Part shown: in pieces, positions 48,337 through 62,800 of the stretch | Layout: every line of letters begins with the position of its first letter | Position numbering within the stretch: position 1 is the stretch's first letter | From: Trichuris trichiura | Lineage: Eukaryota > Nematoda > Enoplea > Trichinellida > Trichuridae | Assembly (NCBI GenBank): GCA_037903355.1 | Contig: JBAJFE010000037.1 | Coordinates: 620,001-684,000, forward strand | Length of the DNA stretch: 64,000 nt | Direction: 5' to 3' | Position numbers and translations under genes: made by a program | The notes under the pieces: model-generated | What the model saw: only the letters and a program-made list of their open reading frames with translations | Told to the model about the DNA's origin: nothing | The model's database searches: none

Positions 48337-49509
48337 TTAGGCATAAAATTCCCGAGTTGGCGCCTTATGATAGGCGTATGGATATGCTGGAGGTGTTTTG
48401 GATTCATCTAATGCATAGCTACCTTCGTCCTTCTTGCGCATTCGATAGACAACAAGCGTTATAAGAAGAATGGCCACCAAAAGGCCGACCACCGAACCGC
48501 CAATGACTGCTATAATAATAATAATAATCGTAAAGATTATAAATTGCATGACACCGAATGAAACGAACCAGCAAGAATTCCAGGCCTAAGAAATGAGTCG
48601 AAGCTGCTACTTCTTCTGGGGCCGAATACATTGGTCGGTTGGCCGGTTACGGACGGCACTTTGGTTGTTGTCGAACGTGGCGCCGTCGGAAAAGTGGATA
48701 AGGTTGCCCAGCTGCTTTCGTCCACTGACTGACCGACGGTCACTGTACTGCTGCTCTCTGTGAACTTTGGCCATTCCGTCTGCGCCGTCGGTTGCCAATT
48801 GACATCTGGAACGGCTTCTGTTGTCCGCTCGTCAGGTAAACGTTCCGTCGTTACGGAAGGTGACCAAAGTTCTTTCGGGTACTCAAAATCGCGGCCATCA
48901 TCGCCTGAAGACCCAGCGTCAACCGGTGAGCCTGGAAAAAACAAACAACCTCAACGTAAAATGGAATTATATTTATTTTTTCAATCACAAAGACGACCTG
49001 ACGCGAAATCTGAATCTTCATCGTCCGGCCCATAACCAGAGGCTCCGTCATCAATATCGGAAGCACCCGTTTTTCCGCTTCCCTCATCGAAATCAACGTC
49101 ATGCTAAAAGCACCGTGTTCAATCAATTCGACCGAACAAGAACAAACGAACCTCATAGCCACTATCAATAGTGTGAAAGCTAGAAGAGGTCTGCCAGTCG
49201 TCCTGAAAGTCCCTTGTAGGCTTTGGCTGGCCAACAGCAATGCCGGAACCGGCCGCCGCGGCGTAAACCTACAATGCATTGCCATTAGAAGAAAAAGAAA
49301 TGAAAAAAACATTGAGTAAACAGAAGTAAAACCGACCGACACCGCCAAAGAGGCGACGACTGAAAAGGCCGAGTAGCGGCACGCCCCGCGGAAAATTTAA
49401 AAACAATCAAAACGCACCGACCTAAAAGGTAAACATGACTTACTGAAAAAGTCAACGAGGCCGCGAAGAGAAGACCATATCTCCGCGACCCGGCTAAGCC
49501 ACTCGTCAT
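48337..49509 (-). CDS. sdn-1: Syndecan (transmembrane heparan-sulfate proteoglycan)
   Basis: Single-pass cell-surface proteoglycan. Four exons: 49509-49444 (signal peptide, [20 protein letters not shown]), 49103-48998, 48931-48569, 48509-48337 (TAA); 235 aa, phases 0/1/1 agree. Exon 2 is acidic with Ser-Gly glycosaminoglycan sites ([24 protein letters not shown]). Exon 3 adds DAGSSGDDG and a Ser/Thr-rich stalk. Exons 3-4 join to give the family transmembrane segment ([15 protein letters not shown]). The cytoplasmic tail is highly conserved: C1 [12 protein letters not shown] and the PDZ-binding end EFYA. The signal exon was found by its phase-0 GTAAG donor, which matches the phase of exon 2. 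The ectodomain is short, as in other nematode syndecans. Confidence 0.93.
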
Positions 49510-52500
49510 TGCGATACCCTTTCACGAGACCATCTACATCGTTTGAGGTCACCGACAAACTGATAACACTGTTTATTCATACAGTATGCTTGTGTAGAAT
49601 GCCCATTGTAAATGCAGGCTACAATGAACCCCTGCAGAGTTCGTTCGCTTAAGGTTTCATCGCTCCTCCGCTGCTGCGCGACTTTTTTGCCGCAATAGAC
49701 AAATTGGAATAAAAGTGACAGAAAAAATATTACATCTAATGCATGAAGAAACAAGCAAAATGATTGAGCACTCTTTCGCTTCAATGGATCAATGACGAAA
49801 AGGACTTGCGGAACGTTCGACAAAGCTTACTTTAACAAACCTGTCGGAATTATGGGGTCGCAATGGAATAAAAAAGGAAAAATTGTTGGACTAAAATAGC
49901 GTTCGCGCAACCAAACAGCAGCAGCCCGGAAGCATTATTAAAAACAAAATATGCGTATTAAAACAACGTCTGCCGTGGATAATTGTAAAAAAATTGCCGG
50001 TATTAGGAAATGTTAAAAAGTATAGTAAGCCAATTAAAAACACCTGAATTTACTTAAAGCTGTGTAAGTTTGTTGATGACTTGGTCAAGTGCGAACGGAT
50101 CGGCTGCAGCGTTTTTCAGCGTGCCGGGCTCCCGTCTGCTATTGTCATCTGCAGGTATGTTTGACTTTTTCGCGGCAGTTGCCTTTTTTTATTTCAAGTC
50201 AAATAAATAAAGTTGTCTGTGCAGCGCACTCCGAATCTCTCTCGTTGCGTTACAGTATGCCTCCCGCACATGCGATTTGAGCTACAGGCGACGCGAAACT
50301 GCCCCAACAAAAATTACAAACATAACCAGTTCTTGTGTTTTAAATTGCCCGCCGTTTTGAACAGCATCATCGAGTTTTGCCGTCGGTATGCTGTTCGCAT
50401 TGCCTGCCGGTTACTCGGTTATAATAGAACTATGCGTGTGATAGTTGTTCCATTTTTTTATTTGTTTTCGTTAATAATCTCTTATTACGCTATGTTCACA
50501 AGGTAGAAGCATTATTGTTTGCTAGGTATGATCACCTGTTAGAAAGAATGCGGCCTTTACCTAGAATAGTAATCTTTGTGGGTATAAGATACTTGAGCAG
50601 CTGCTGTGCGAACAAGTGCATAAAGCTCTTAGTTATGTTTCATTGCAATGTACGTTGACTGCTTTATTGATAGTTATATTGTCTCTGCCTGTTCAATGTA
50701 TGGTCAGTGAAGTCAGCTTGCGACTAACAGTTTCTTTCCCAGTGAACAAGAAGTGGAGGAAGGTGCGCAGTTTGTGTGTAGGGCAATTCCTTAACTCTGA
50801 AATATACATTAGAAGCAAATGACCGATTCCTTCATATAGGAACGTTGTGAGCACTTGAAATGCATACGGTAAGTAACTACGACTTAGGGCAGCTTTGCCA
50901 CTTTTGTGTCTGAACAAGGAAATAACAATATTACTTTCTTGCCCAAATATCGACTCATTTTACTCCAACAGTGAACTTAGTAACGTAACTAATTTTGCAT
51001 CACGTAAAACCACGTATAACATTTTCAAACTGCGAAAAGTAAGTTATCATACAATGTCGTACTGTAAAAGTTTAGAATTCAGATTTTCTTTTCAGATATT
51101 ACGATGAATCAGTTTTAATTTAGTACAAAGTTAAGTGAAAATAGCAGTGCTGTTGCCACTTTTCTTGTACTTTCTTCAGCGTATGAATTGATGATGTGTT
51201 GGATTCGCTGCTACAGACAAGGAAGGTCAAATTCAGATTTTGCGCAGTTAGATAAGAAATGCTTCTGCTTATTGCTATACTGGAACTAGTTAGTTAGTTA
51301 TGGTCTTTGCCTGGTAATGTACTAGCAAAGTCATCAGACAGCATTGCTCTCGTACACATTCCTGCTGTCGCGTGCATTGTGCTCCTTTCATCTTCCTAAC
51401 GCTTTTTTGCATTCTTGCTGCATTCCATCCATCTTGTCTCCATAAAAAGTGGGTTAACAACATGCGCTGTCTTCCAACAGAAGTTTGACCTCCTTTGAGT
51501 TTTCAGCAAGATGGCAAACCTGATTTAAATGAAGCGCCTTCTCCAGTACCGTCACTGTCCGTCCGATACATTTTTTAATATTAATACGACGTATAATTTA
51601 CCTAACATTGAAATTAATGCCATCTGATGTTTGCTCCCTTGTTGTAGAGTGAAAGCGCGTCCTAAAAATTCACCGAAAATAGTTTGAAGTCCATTTGACG
51701 AAAATCCTCAGTCAGTACTTCCTACTCGCAAATGTCGCGCCAAGTGACAGGTTGCGTTTGGAAAAAGTTACTTTCGATCCACAAAGAGTAGTCCGCCGTA
51801 GTTTTTGTCACCTCATCAAATTTACGGTCGAATGTTTCCCCCTAATGACAGAAGCGAAATGGAAGGACGATTGCACTTCGCTGTTTTTAAGGTTATCAAG
51901 CGGTTGAGCTACAGGATAGGCTTAGAGTAGGCATTTTTTTCTCAATATGGATAAACGGATCGCTCCTATAAAGTTGTTAGATGCCAAGTGATGAAATTTC
52001 AAGATTCAGCTACTTTTGCATGTTCAAATTTGTATCATGTACACTCAATGACCGTAATTTCTGCTGCTTTCTCAAGCAACTTTAGAAATTCTTCTGTATA
52101 CTTTAACATAAGCTGCTTCAAAATGATTGGTTACGCGGGTGCGTTAATTATCATATCTAAAACAAATAGCCACTGCGTGCGAGGCTCAGCGAGCAAATTC
52201 GTTTTGAAAATTCGATAATGCGTTCGTCAATATCCGGACGAGTTCTTTATTCTATGGCCACGCTCAAGCCCATCCTTGCGTACAACTTTCGCGCCACTGA
52301 ACCCTGCAGACCCAATTCCATAACAGTATTGCGGTCTACAGTCTGCCTTCATTGATATGCAGGTGCTTTAGAAAATCAGAGCTTTTATTCGGTGTCAAAG
52401 AGCGCGTTCAGCATCTTTAAAGTAATCGTCTTCTGCGGTGATTGTTAAATGTCATGGTCGTTTGCCTTTTCGGAAGGTAGGCTAAAAAATTCACAGAATG

Positions 52501-53869
52501 TTTGATCGTTTGCTTTTCTCAGCTTTTCATGCGCACTGTTGCGATAGGAAGTTGTGAACGGCTCCGTCAATGAGTGAAAACTGTTAGCAAGATCTGCTTT
52601 TGCTGCTTTTTCGTATGTTCACTTCCGACAGAATTGCCGTTTTCGTTTCCCCTGAAGCAACAGTAGGCCGACTTGTTACATGTAAAATATAGCTTCACTT
52701 TAAGTTGACAGTGATAAGTTTGAAATTTAAAGCAATTCATCTAAGATGCTTTTGAATGCTTCGCGTAAACAGCCCGCCATCAGGTAAACAAATCGGTCCA
52801 ACGAGAATAGCAACAGCGAAGTAAGTAATGAACATGATGTCGCTTGTTTATTTTCTACGGAAGAATATAGTGTAATTTTATTAGCAGCCGATTGTTTAAG
52901 TGATGCTCATTTTTGGATTGCATTTTTGTCAGTGCTGCAGATTAGACCGTTTGTTTACAAAGGATTTATGAATGTCAGTCTTCTTCGGTTTGCTTTGGCA
53001 ACGAACAGATGTGGTTGTTTGTATAGCACCTGCGCATCCTCATAACAAACATCTTTTCCCTAAACTTACATGATAGAATGTCCAGCGATGATGTCCGTAG
53101 GAATTGGTTGCAGTGATTCTGGTGAGCTCGGATAAGGTTTTTTTGCCAACGATTTTCAACGGTTGAAAATATGCAGGGTTTGTACGGCTAGAATTGCGTT
53201 TCAGTTGCCTGTTTAAGTAACCAACGGAGCCGCGAACATATTCAAGTTTTCTTCTTGGTTAAGGTGCTGCGCGTTTCGTTAAAAGCTGTTTTAGTAATTT
53301 TATTCGGATTCATCTTGTGTTTTTATTTCACCCGAAATGGAATTTAGGCTCGCCTCGTTTCCACAATTGAAAAATAAATTCGGATCTTCTAGTCAAATCG
53401 CGTTTTCAAATTATTTTTATTGCCAGAATTTATTGCGCTGCCACGCTGCATTGGAGCTTTTTTCATTTTCGTAGTTTTGGTTTTGTATCACTTTTATTTG
53501 GTATAGGTTGTGGGTTACTGTATTCTTTTGCGTTTGCCAGTGTAGTATTGTGTGCTTCGTCAGCTAGCGGTGAGTGGTCGTTATTGCGATTACTGCAGTT
53601 TTAGCGTTGCAGCCGATCGCGAAACTTTCTTTTGCTTGTCATCTCATTCCTTTTTGGGTAAACCAACAGATTTGTTTCTTTGCTAATAAGCAGACGCCTC
53701 CTTACTGTTTCGTATGTCGATCCACTAAGCTTTCCTCTGCTCTTTCCATCCCTTTTCATAGATTTGCTTGGCTGTATCAAGGCAATGCTGTAGTTTTATT
53801 TTGTGAATTTAAGATTGGCTATTGTTGCAGATTTGCTCATACAGGTTATGAAGATCTCGTATAAACCGA
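49510..53869. other. Gene-free stretch upstream of TRIP12
   Basis: About 4.4 kb, the longest gap in the window. It lies between divergently transcribed syndecan and TRIP12 and should contain both promoters. A 105-codon minus frame (49506-49823) has a hydrophobic stretch and several Cys, but no ATG or splice support. No RNA gene or repeat family recognised. Confidence 0.5.
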
Positions 53870-56800
53870 ATGGACCGAAAATCCAGAAGAATTAAAAGGT
53901 GAATGAGCAGCTGTTGTCGCGTATTGCGTGCTAATGTATCTTTGCTAAGGATTGTACTTCCAAATCAGTCCAGGCCGCCGGCAGCTGATCCTGAAGAGCA
54001 ATCAGGTGTGGAGAGCCAAGTGCCCCCGCGAAAAAAAGTGCGACAAGAACGCGCTGAAGATACGGCTCAGGCTAATTCCAGTACTGCAAGCGGCCGCCGT
54101 GGCGATAATAGTGCAGAAACTAAACCGTCGAGCAGCGCCCACTCCGTGCCTCGCTCTTTAGCCCATTTGGTAGACTATTTTCCTGATTTGAACGGACCTA
54201 ATCGATTGACTCGTTCGGCCACCAAGTAAGTACCTTAATAATTTGTAGCTCAACCAATTTTTCATACTGTAACCATTAGGCTGTAGTACTTTTGCTAGGC
54301 AGTTTGTTATCAATTCGGAATTGTAAACAATCGATCGCTGTGTTAAACAGTATAAGATCACTGCAAAAACCCCCTCCGTATAATAAGGCTGCCTAGAAAG
54401 GGGAGAACTGCAGAAGTTCATCTTTTGAATTCCTGCTGCAGTCGTTTTCGCCTTAGATAACTACCACTTAGAGCTGTATTCCTTTCCATTAATTTTCAAT
54501 CGGCTTCGTTTACTTTCGCCTTAACATTATTTTGAAAAACTTATTGCTAAGTTTAGTGTTCGTAGATCGTATATTTTTTGTAGAGCCTTTCGTTTGTTAT
54601 TGGTAGTAGATAAAGGAAAGGCAGGTAAAATATTTCTACAGTACACCCGTCGCTTGAACAAGTCGCCTTACCAACGTCTATTTGCGCGGCCTCGAGTGTA
54701 TCGATGTAAAGTTTTAACAGTGGCGCTTCGTTGGTTTCATCCCTTTAAATTGGTGTTTTGACTTGTCGGACTACCATTTATTGATGATTAATTTTAGAAA
54801 CCAGCGAACCCGGGCATCTTGCGCTCAAGGCGAATCGGGCAGGTAATCTTTTGTTTTTTCTGGGTAAAAATTTTGGACGCGAAAACGAGGATGGGGCTTC
54901 TCTTGTCTCCACGTGAAACAGTTGATGATCTTTTTGCTTTTTTTTCGAAGGGAAACTTGTAATGCTTAACTGCTCATTTCCAGTATATCAATTTGGGAAA
55001 ACATGTCGCATTGTTTTGCAGGCATTTGCCAAGCAAGTCCGACCAAGCCGCCGTTGTCGATCCGGAAGAGCCCCAAGGAAAAAGTATGGAAAGTCGTGCT
55101 CAAGGGGGACACAAAATGGGCAAAAAAGGAAAAAGTCAAGCTAAAACGTCAGCTAGGTACACAAGGCGATGATTATTTGTATCAAACGGTTGATCAAAAG
55201 TGGTCCACTTATATAGGCCCCCTCAACCGCAGTCTCCGGGCAACGAATTTTTACTAACCGGAACTTCCGACGGCTCTTCTGTCAATGTTAGCCGCACCGG
55301 TAATAAATATGCGCTACATTTTTGCTCAAATTCGACACGCTCTCACCGTTGTTGCCTTTTCAGCTTCGCAGACTTACGGTTCCTTCTTCAGCACATTTGG
55401 TCCTCGTGTGCAGAACTTACTTATGCGTTGCCCTGTTTCGTCATCGGCTGTCGTTCCAGGTAGGCTATTGCACTTATCCCCGTTGTCATCTTGCGAGTAA
55501 TAATTTATAATTTTTCCCTTCAGCAACGGATCGCGTCAACACGTTGCTAGCGAACTTGCAAAAACAGGACGACTCTTCGACGCAATTGCAAGCCTTGATA
55601 GAATTGTGCAATTTGCTTGCAATGAGTAGCGACGAGTCCCTTGGACCATCGTTTCCGTACAAGGAAGTAGTTCGCGTGCTTACCCGTATGTTGCAAGCGG
55701 ATCACAACTTCGACATTGTAAATAGTGGCCGGTTGTTGTTGACAGTATGAATTTTTACATTTTGCATTGTTTAGACTGCCCATGTATGTCGAGCGCTGTC
55801 AAATCTGGTCGAATTGGTGCCACGCATATGCTCGTCGTTGCTTGACGCTGTGCCCCACCTGCTGGCAAAGGTACGGGATGACATTGGTTTGTTGCTTTGT
55901 TCCATTTGTTGTTTTGCATTTAGTTGAAACGTGTAGAGTGTATTGACGTAGCCGAAGCTGCGCTGTCCGCCCTGGAGTTGCTCTCAAGACGCCATTCGAA
56001 AACAATTTTGAGCGCTGTAATTCTTAGGCTTTTCGCATGTGTTGTTCGTCCCGGCTGAATGCGATGATGGTTTTATTTAGAACGGCATTCAAGCATGCCT
56101 GCTTTACATCGAATTTTTTCCATTGGCTTCTCAGCGATCCGCCCTTCAGATTGTCGCCAATTGTTGCTACTATCTAATGCCTGCAGAATTTGACTACCTG
56201 AATGAGGCATTACCGGTGTTGACGCAACGATTAAGAAGTCAAGACAAAAAGACCGTTGAACTTATGTGCATAGCCTTTAGTCGTTTGGTGGAGAACTTTG
56301 TTGCGTCACCGGAAAGCATTTCTCGTCTGTGCGACGCTGGATTGTTGGAAAATGTCCGCCTTATGTTGGTCACTTCACCTCAGGTCATTTCGTCCGCAAT
56401 GCTAGCCAACGTACTTCGCATGTTGCATCTCATTTGCTGCAATTGCAATCAAATTTCCGTTCAATTGGTTCGTACCGGTTAGTTTCTATTCCTTCCTATT
56501 TGCATAATTGACCATTTATTGTTAAAATTCAAATTTTCAGGCATCGCTTCAACGTTGCATTTCTTGCTCACCGGCGGCAATTTGGACGTCTTCCCGGAAC
56601 ATCGAGAAGTGTGCTTTGCCAAGTCGGAATTTTTTTTATACCGTTCTGACACGTTTTCTTTTTTTTAAGCTGATAAGTCGCTCTCCGCAGGAACTCTATG
56701 AATTGGTACTGCTAATTGGGTAAGAAAATGTTGCTTTCATGTGCAACCTCCTACGTATTGTGTTGTTTTTCTTTTCGTTCAGGGAATTGCTACCGCCGCT

Positions 56801-59800
56801 TCAGTTGACAGGCCTTTTTGAAATCGATACTTGGCTTCAGCCAAATTTGACTTCTTCCCAACATGCCTCCTGGTATTGGAAACAGGATAAGGATAATTGG
56901 CGTGCCTTCTTACCGCTTGATAATCGATCATTGGAGGTGAATATTTGAAAAACACCATATTTTACCTTGTACATCGATGTTGTCACTTGCAGGTGGCTTA
57001 TCAGATGCACGAAGACGAGGTTGCCTTGTCAATTATGGGACAAACTTTCCTTGTTGATTTGGCTGCAATGGCTATGACACCGGACGATGACTCGGACATA
57101 ACGATTCAAGTGGAACGTCGTTCCAAGGAAAGTGCGGACATGCACGGTTCATCTCCGCCTGCTCGTCGATCGACTGCCAACAAATCGAAGGGTCAAACTT
57201 CGAGCAAAGGCGGAGAAGCGAAAGCTAAAATTTCCCATCCATCCACTAGTCGCACTTCGTGCAGCAGCGACCCTCGAATTGATTTATTGAAAACGGAACC
57301 TGCGTTGTACGACGAAATCATTACTTCTTTGTTCCCATTGCTTTATGACATATACACATCGATGGGTGGTCCAGCGGTTCGTCAAGAGTGCTTACGCTGT
57401 TTCCTCAAGATGATCTATCACGGCAAAATTGAATTGGTCACTCGTTTGTTGGAAAATGTTCCCGTGTCAACGTAAGTTCTCTTTTTTTGTTTCGTTAGTG
57501 ACAAAAAATAAGGTTTAACTCCGGCGATGCGCCAAGCTTTTTTTAAATTTTTTAAAACTGGGCGGAATCAAATGTTTCCACACTTGGTCGATTGTTCTGT
57601 TCAATGAGTTCAATTGTTCAGCAGTGTAAACAGTAGGGTCGAAAAAAGTGCTTTTCATTTTTCGCAAGTAGCAAAGCTCTGGCGCGCTCTGTCTTAAAGA
57701 TAGAAAATTCAATAGTGGATGTTGTAACGGCTGTGCGATAGAATAGTCCATTGTTGTGTTTTTTCTTTTCTTCTAACGGACCGAAAAATCTCGCTACGTA
57801 AACATTAGAACAGAATAGCTCATTCTCGTTTTTACGCGGGAAAGAATTTTGCCAATTGAATCAGGTCCATCTTATTCAGCGTGTAGATTCTTCGTTAGCA
57901 TACGCACGAAGAAAAGACAGATAATTTAATCTCTTTAGAGAAGTGCATATGTTCCTTCGGTTTGATTTAAATGCGCTTGTTCTGGTCACCAGCTGTTTCT
58001 GGTCAAAAATATCGTATCTTTAGTGTAATATTCTGAGCGTATTCCATCGTTTACCTTTATTATGTAGAACAACTTTATGTATACTTTTTACAGAATACGC
58101 AAGCTCTAGTTATGTTTTCTTCTACTGTCTGTGTGCAAGCCGGTATTGCGTCAGCTAATGTTAAGGTTTAAGTCATTTATTAACAGGTTTACACTGCCTA
58201 ATTCTGGCGCAATGTCAGTGACGACAATACATCCAACTATCAGTGTATTTTTTTCGCTTCGAAAGAATGACCAAATTGTACGCAGCTTTTGTAATTCTAA
58301 ACGTACATCTACCTGTCGCGGAAACGGCATGCGTGTAGTATATTGCTTTCTCTGCCGCCTCTCTTTGTCAATTTAGTTCGTCACCAGCGTTGCACGTTGT
58401 TCGCCTGAACTAGAATACGTGATCCGTAGTACCATGTTTACTGCTCTATATAAATATTTGTCCCTATTATTTTCCGTAAACTGTTGCCCGCTTAACGGCG
58501 GCCGTTTCCCCTTTGAGACGTTGTGATCGTGGCAGAGCTGAAGATGCGCTGTTTTCTCATCTGCAAGAGCACATTGGCTTTGAATTTTACGAAAGCTACA
58601 ACGGAACAAGTTTAAGCTTGGGGATTGCGGGATTTTAGGGCTCGTAATCGCATTTAAGTACCGACATTGCCAAACCGGTCAGAAATTAGCGTATACCTGC
58701 ATATACAACTCCAGCGATTTTTGAATGGTGAATTTTAAAACTACAGTAAAACCCCCGAAGTTGATCACTCCTATATGGTGGCTGCCTCCCTAAGTTGACC
58801 GAATATTGGCCAGTTGATTTGTCCACACGTTAGCCGAGCCACTTACACCCACTTCCTATATGTTGACCAGTTTCCCCCGGTCCGTTGGGTGGTAAACTTA
58901 CGGGGGTTTTACTGTAATTTTAAAATATACTTTTTTTCTCTGCTACTGACTATTGCGTAAATGCTCCATGTGATGATGGAGTTATGAAAATTTTTTCATA
59001 TCTCTGTCGTTACCAACTTAAACAAAATTGCTTGGCAAAGCTTTTGCCTTTTCGACATTGAAACAAAGCGAATTGCTCGTAATGTGCTTCGGTGTGGAAA
59101 AGGACATAAAAACTGTCAAAAGTATTGCAGCAGCAGCATTTTTTCGCTGCTTGTTGCTTAAGTTTACATCGACATAGTTCGTTCATTGTCGAATTTCATG
59201 TCACGGATAGCAGTGAACTGCAGCATGAAACGAGAAGCGAGAAAACTTTTCCTAAGCGTAGCGATTTTTTAAAACCTTTTCTTTCTGCATTTACAAGCAA
59301 AAATCTGTTTTTCTTTTAGTCTTATTGCCGGCATGCTTACATCGCAGGACATAAAGTTCATCGTCTGCGCGCTTCAATTGACAAAGTTGTTGCTGGAGAA
59401 AAAAAAGGAATTGTTTACAATGTGCTTCCAAAGGGAAGGTGCGTTGTTGAATGAAGCAGGCTCGTTGCTGTTGTCACCGTAATGTCCTGTAGGTGTGGTT
59501 TACCAAATGAAGCATTTATCCGATCACTTGCGAAAAATAAATGCCACCACAGTTTTTCCGGCTAGCGAAATTGATATGTTGACTCTCCAAGGCAGCCACC
59601 AGTTGGCAATCATGAACGCACACAATGCATTGGACCAATCGTTCATGGTTCATGGTAATAATTACTTTTTACACCAATTCGGTTGTCGTCATCTTTTTGC
59701 GTTCAAGTATCCAACGCTGCGCGCGCTTTGTCACTTTCCATTCCCTTGCTAAACCACACGGCAGCAATGGTTACCCGACGGACGAATGCCAACGGGAGCA

Positions 59801-62800
59801 ACTCGTGAGCTTTTCTTTCAGTTTTCATTACTACTCACTATTAAATATATTCTGTCTAGTACGTCATCGTCGAATACGACTACGATGACTTTACGTTTGC
59901 CTCGTCCATCCAGTAGTGTATCGTCTTCGGTGGATGCAGTTGTAATTGATCGACCCATGCCAGCGGCAACAACAACAACAGGCACAACATCAACTTTACC
60001 TACTCACGGTAAGGGACATGGTCGTGGAAGAACTCGAAAAAATGCAGATGGTTTGTATTGCTTTAATATTCCATCAATTATTCCTTACGATAAAATTTAT
60101 ATGTTAGCTGGCCAAAGCAGAGAGTCGAATGGCAGGTCGAGATCACCGTTGCGTCGTTCGGCGCCGGCAAGATCCGACTTGTTCAATCAAGCTTTCGGTA
60201 GTTGGTCAAGTCGTTCTCTTGTAACTTTTCCTGGGCAAACATTAGAATCTTCTGCTTCAGCATCCGGCCATTCAGCCGCATCTTACGTAAGAAAGGCCCA
60301 CTTTTCGTTGTCGTCTCGGTGCACGCGTTTCCTTTTATTGTGCAGGATACAAATCGGCGTAACTATTGGAAAATGGCAAATGAAAAGGTGACCGATTGGG
60401 CGGTTCAATTGTCAAAAGAAATTTTGGATAGGTACTTTAACGAGCAGAACAATTACACTGGAACCGAGTTGCCAACGGTCGATCGTCTGAGCGAAGCGGC
60501 GAAAAAGTTGAAAAGCTGCGATTGCGTTGGTCTTACGGAATTGGCTTCTTTGCTCATGTCGGATGTGACTTGTTTTGAATTGCTGCAAAGTGGAATTGTC
60601 GACCATTTGACTGACTATTTGACCAGTTGCGCTTGGGATGAATTGGCCGAACGGTTGCGTCGTTTTTGTCGTATTCTTTTCAACGTGACAGTGATTAAAG
60701 ACGTCGACAGCGATTGCGTCCCGTTGGTCGAAGTGCCTCCCAGCGAGGCGGGAAAGAATTTGGTGACCAAACTGGTACTATGCATCAACCAGTTGGAACA
60801 ATTTCCGGTGAAAATTCATGAAGTCTCTTTGGGTCATAACAACAATAGCAGTAGCAGCCTGCGCGGAATACACGCGCTTCGTTTTCTTCATGAACAATTG
60901 ATCCGGTGCTTGCCGATCAGACATCCGCAGGAAACTGGCCTCAACGAATGGAAAAGAGGTTCATTTCGCGTTGATCCTTTGACCCATGTATCCGCCATTG
61001 AAAAATACCTCATTGCAAAGGGAGTTGGTCGACCAGGAGCGGTAGGACAACTCAGCCTGTGTATGCACGCACTATTGTTCGTTTATCTGTTGTAGGCAGA
61101 AGAGTCGACGGATGACGAAGAAGATGGAGAATCGGCAGACGACGAGGGCGATGCTATTACGGTACGTTGAAGAAGTGTTGTTACGTTTCAACGGTGCATT
61201 TCTTCTTCAGAATAGTATTGGTGCCGTTGGTCAGCACAAATTGCAATTGGTCATTAACGGCACGGTGCTGCCGTACGACATGTCAATTTACCAAGCGGTA
61301 CGTCAGTACGGTTCCACATTTGAAAGTGCGCACAGCGAGAACAATGGGACGATGTCGGATCGCGCGGATATTTGGGTCAACGTGCATCGTATATTCTACA
61401 GAAGCATACCGCAGGGCGAAGCCGTAGTAGCAACCTCCGGTTCGACAAGTCGCCAGTCTTCAACGGTTGCACCCAATGCTTCGACAACTGGTCCACGTTC
61501 GAAGCGTGCGAACAGAGGCGCTGCGAAGAAACGAGTGCAGCCCGCAGTTGCGGGTATGATATATTCCTTTTTAAAATTTACATATTTTTAATTTTTCTTT
61601 TTTACCCGTCTCAGAATTTTTTTTTCCTGAAGTTTAGCAGTTCGACTGTTTTCTAGTGCACAACCGAGCTTGAGTGCCAGAATTTGCATTTGTCAACCTC
61701 TGTTGAATAGCTATTGTTAACATTTAAGGTCTTTTACGTGTTATGCTCTTAATGTGCACTGTTTGTTTTGCAGTTTATCAAGCGCCTGTTAATCCGCTGC
61801 AACAGTTTTTGACGGGGTCATATTCCCTGTCCGGCTCTGATCCGAGTTTGAAGTGCCTCACGTTGCTGAGAATTATATTCTCAATTTCCCGTCACTGGGC
61901 GGTGCTGTATGAGGTAATACAGTCGTCTGTTTTCTTATCTTTCCGTTGGGCATTGTTGATTTTAGGGAGAAGCTTTAATAACTACCTCCGCTCCACTACT
62001 TCCCTTGTCGACGTTTCACGTGTCGAAAATTGCGGCCAAAATTCATCGTCAGATGCAAGATCCAATGGTGGTCATAACCAATCACATTCCCGATTGGGTT
62101 GAACAAATAGCGTTTGAATGGTGCTCATTGTTGCGCGCGGAATATGTTGGGCAATGTTTATTTTGATATTTTAGTCCATTCGTGTTGCCATTTGATGCTC
62201 GCATTGCGCTGTTCGGTACAATTGCGTTGGACCAGGACCGCGCTTTGCAGCGTATTTTGGAAAATTCCGCCGATTCGAGTATTTCCGCCAGCAGCAGTTC
62301 CGAACGTCTTACGCCTCGCATAGAACGACGCAAAGTGTGCATCGCGCGCAACAACATTCTTAAGCAGGCTGAGACCGTGCTGAACAATATGAATCAGTCG
62401 AGAGCGGTTCTTGAAATTCAGTATGAAAATGAGGTACGCATATTTCAAGAGGAAATGCTTGTCCTAGCTTACTAATTTGAATATTTTGCCTTTAGGTTGG
62501 TTCCGGACTGGGACCAACGTTGGAATTTTACGCTTTGGTATCCTACAATCTTCAAAGAGCCGATTTGAAGTTGTGGCATGGAACAGTGGCGAAAAGTCAG
62601 CTCAGCGAAGGTCCACCAACCATCCGCATTTCGTTTAGGATGTCGCGCGACGTTTTCGTTGTCTTTTAGGCGTTACAGAGTACATTCAGAACAGTACGGG
62701 TTTGTATCCGGCCGTGCGCGACTTCAACTCCGAACATCAAGCGGATAAAACATTGTCGCTTTTCAAGTTGTTCGGCAAATTGTTGGCCAGAGTTCTTCTG

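Noticed and set aside
49506..49823. 105-codon minus-strand frame with a hydrophobic stretch and several Cys, upstream of syndecan.
   Set aside because: No in-frame ATG, no convincing splice sites and no family pattern; likely 5' flank of syndecan.
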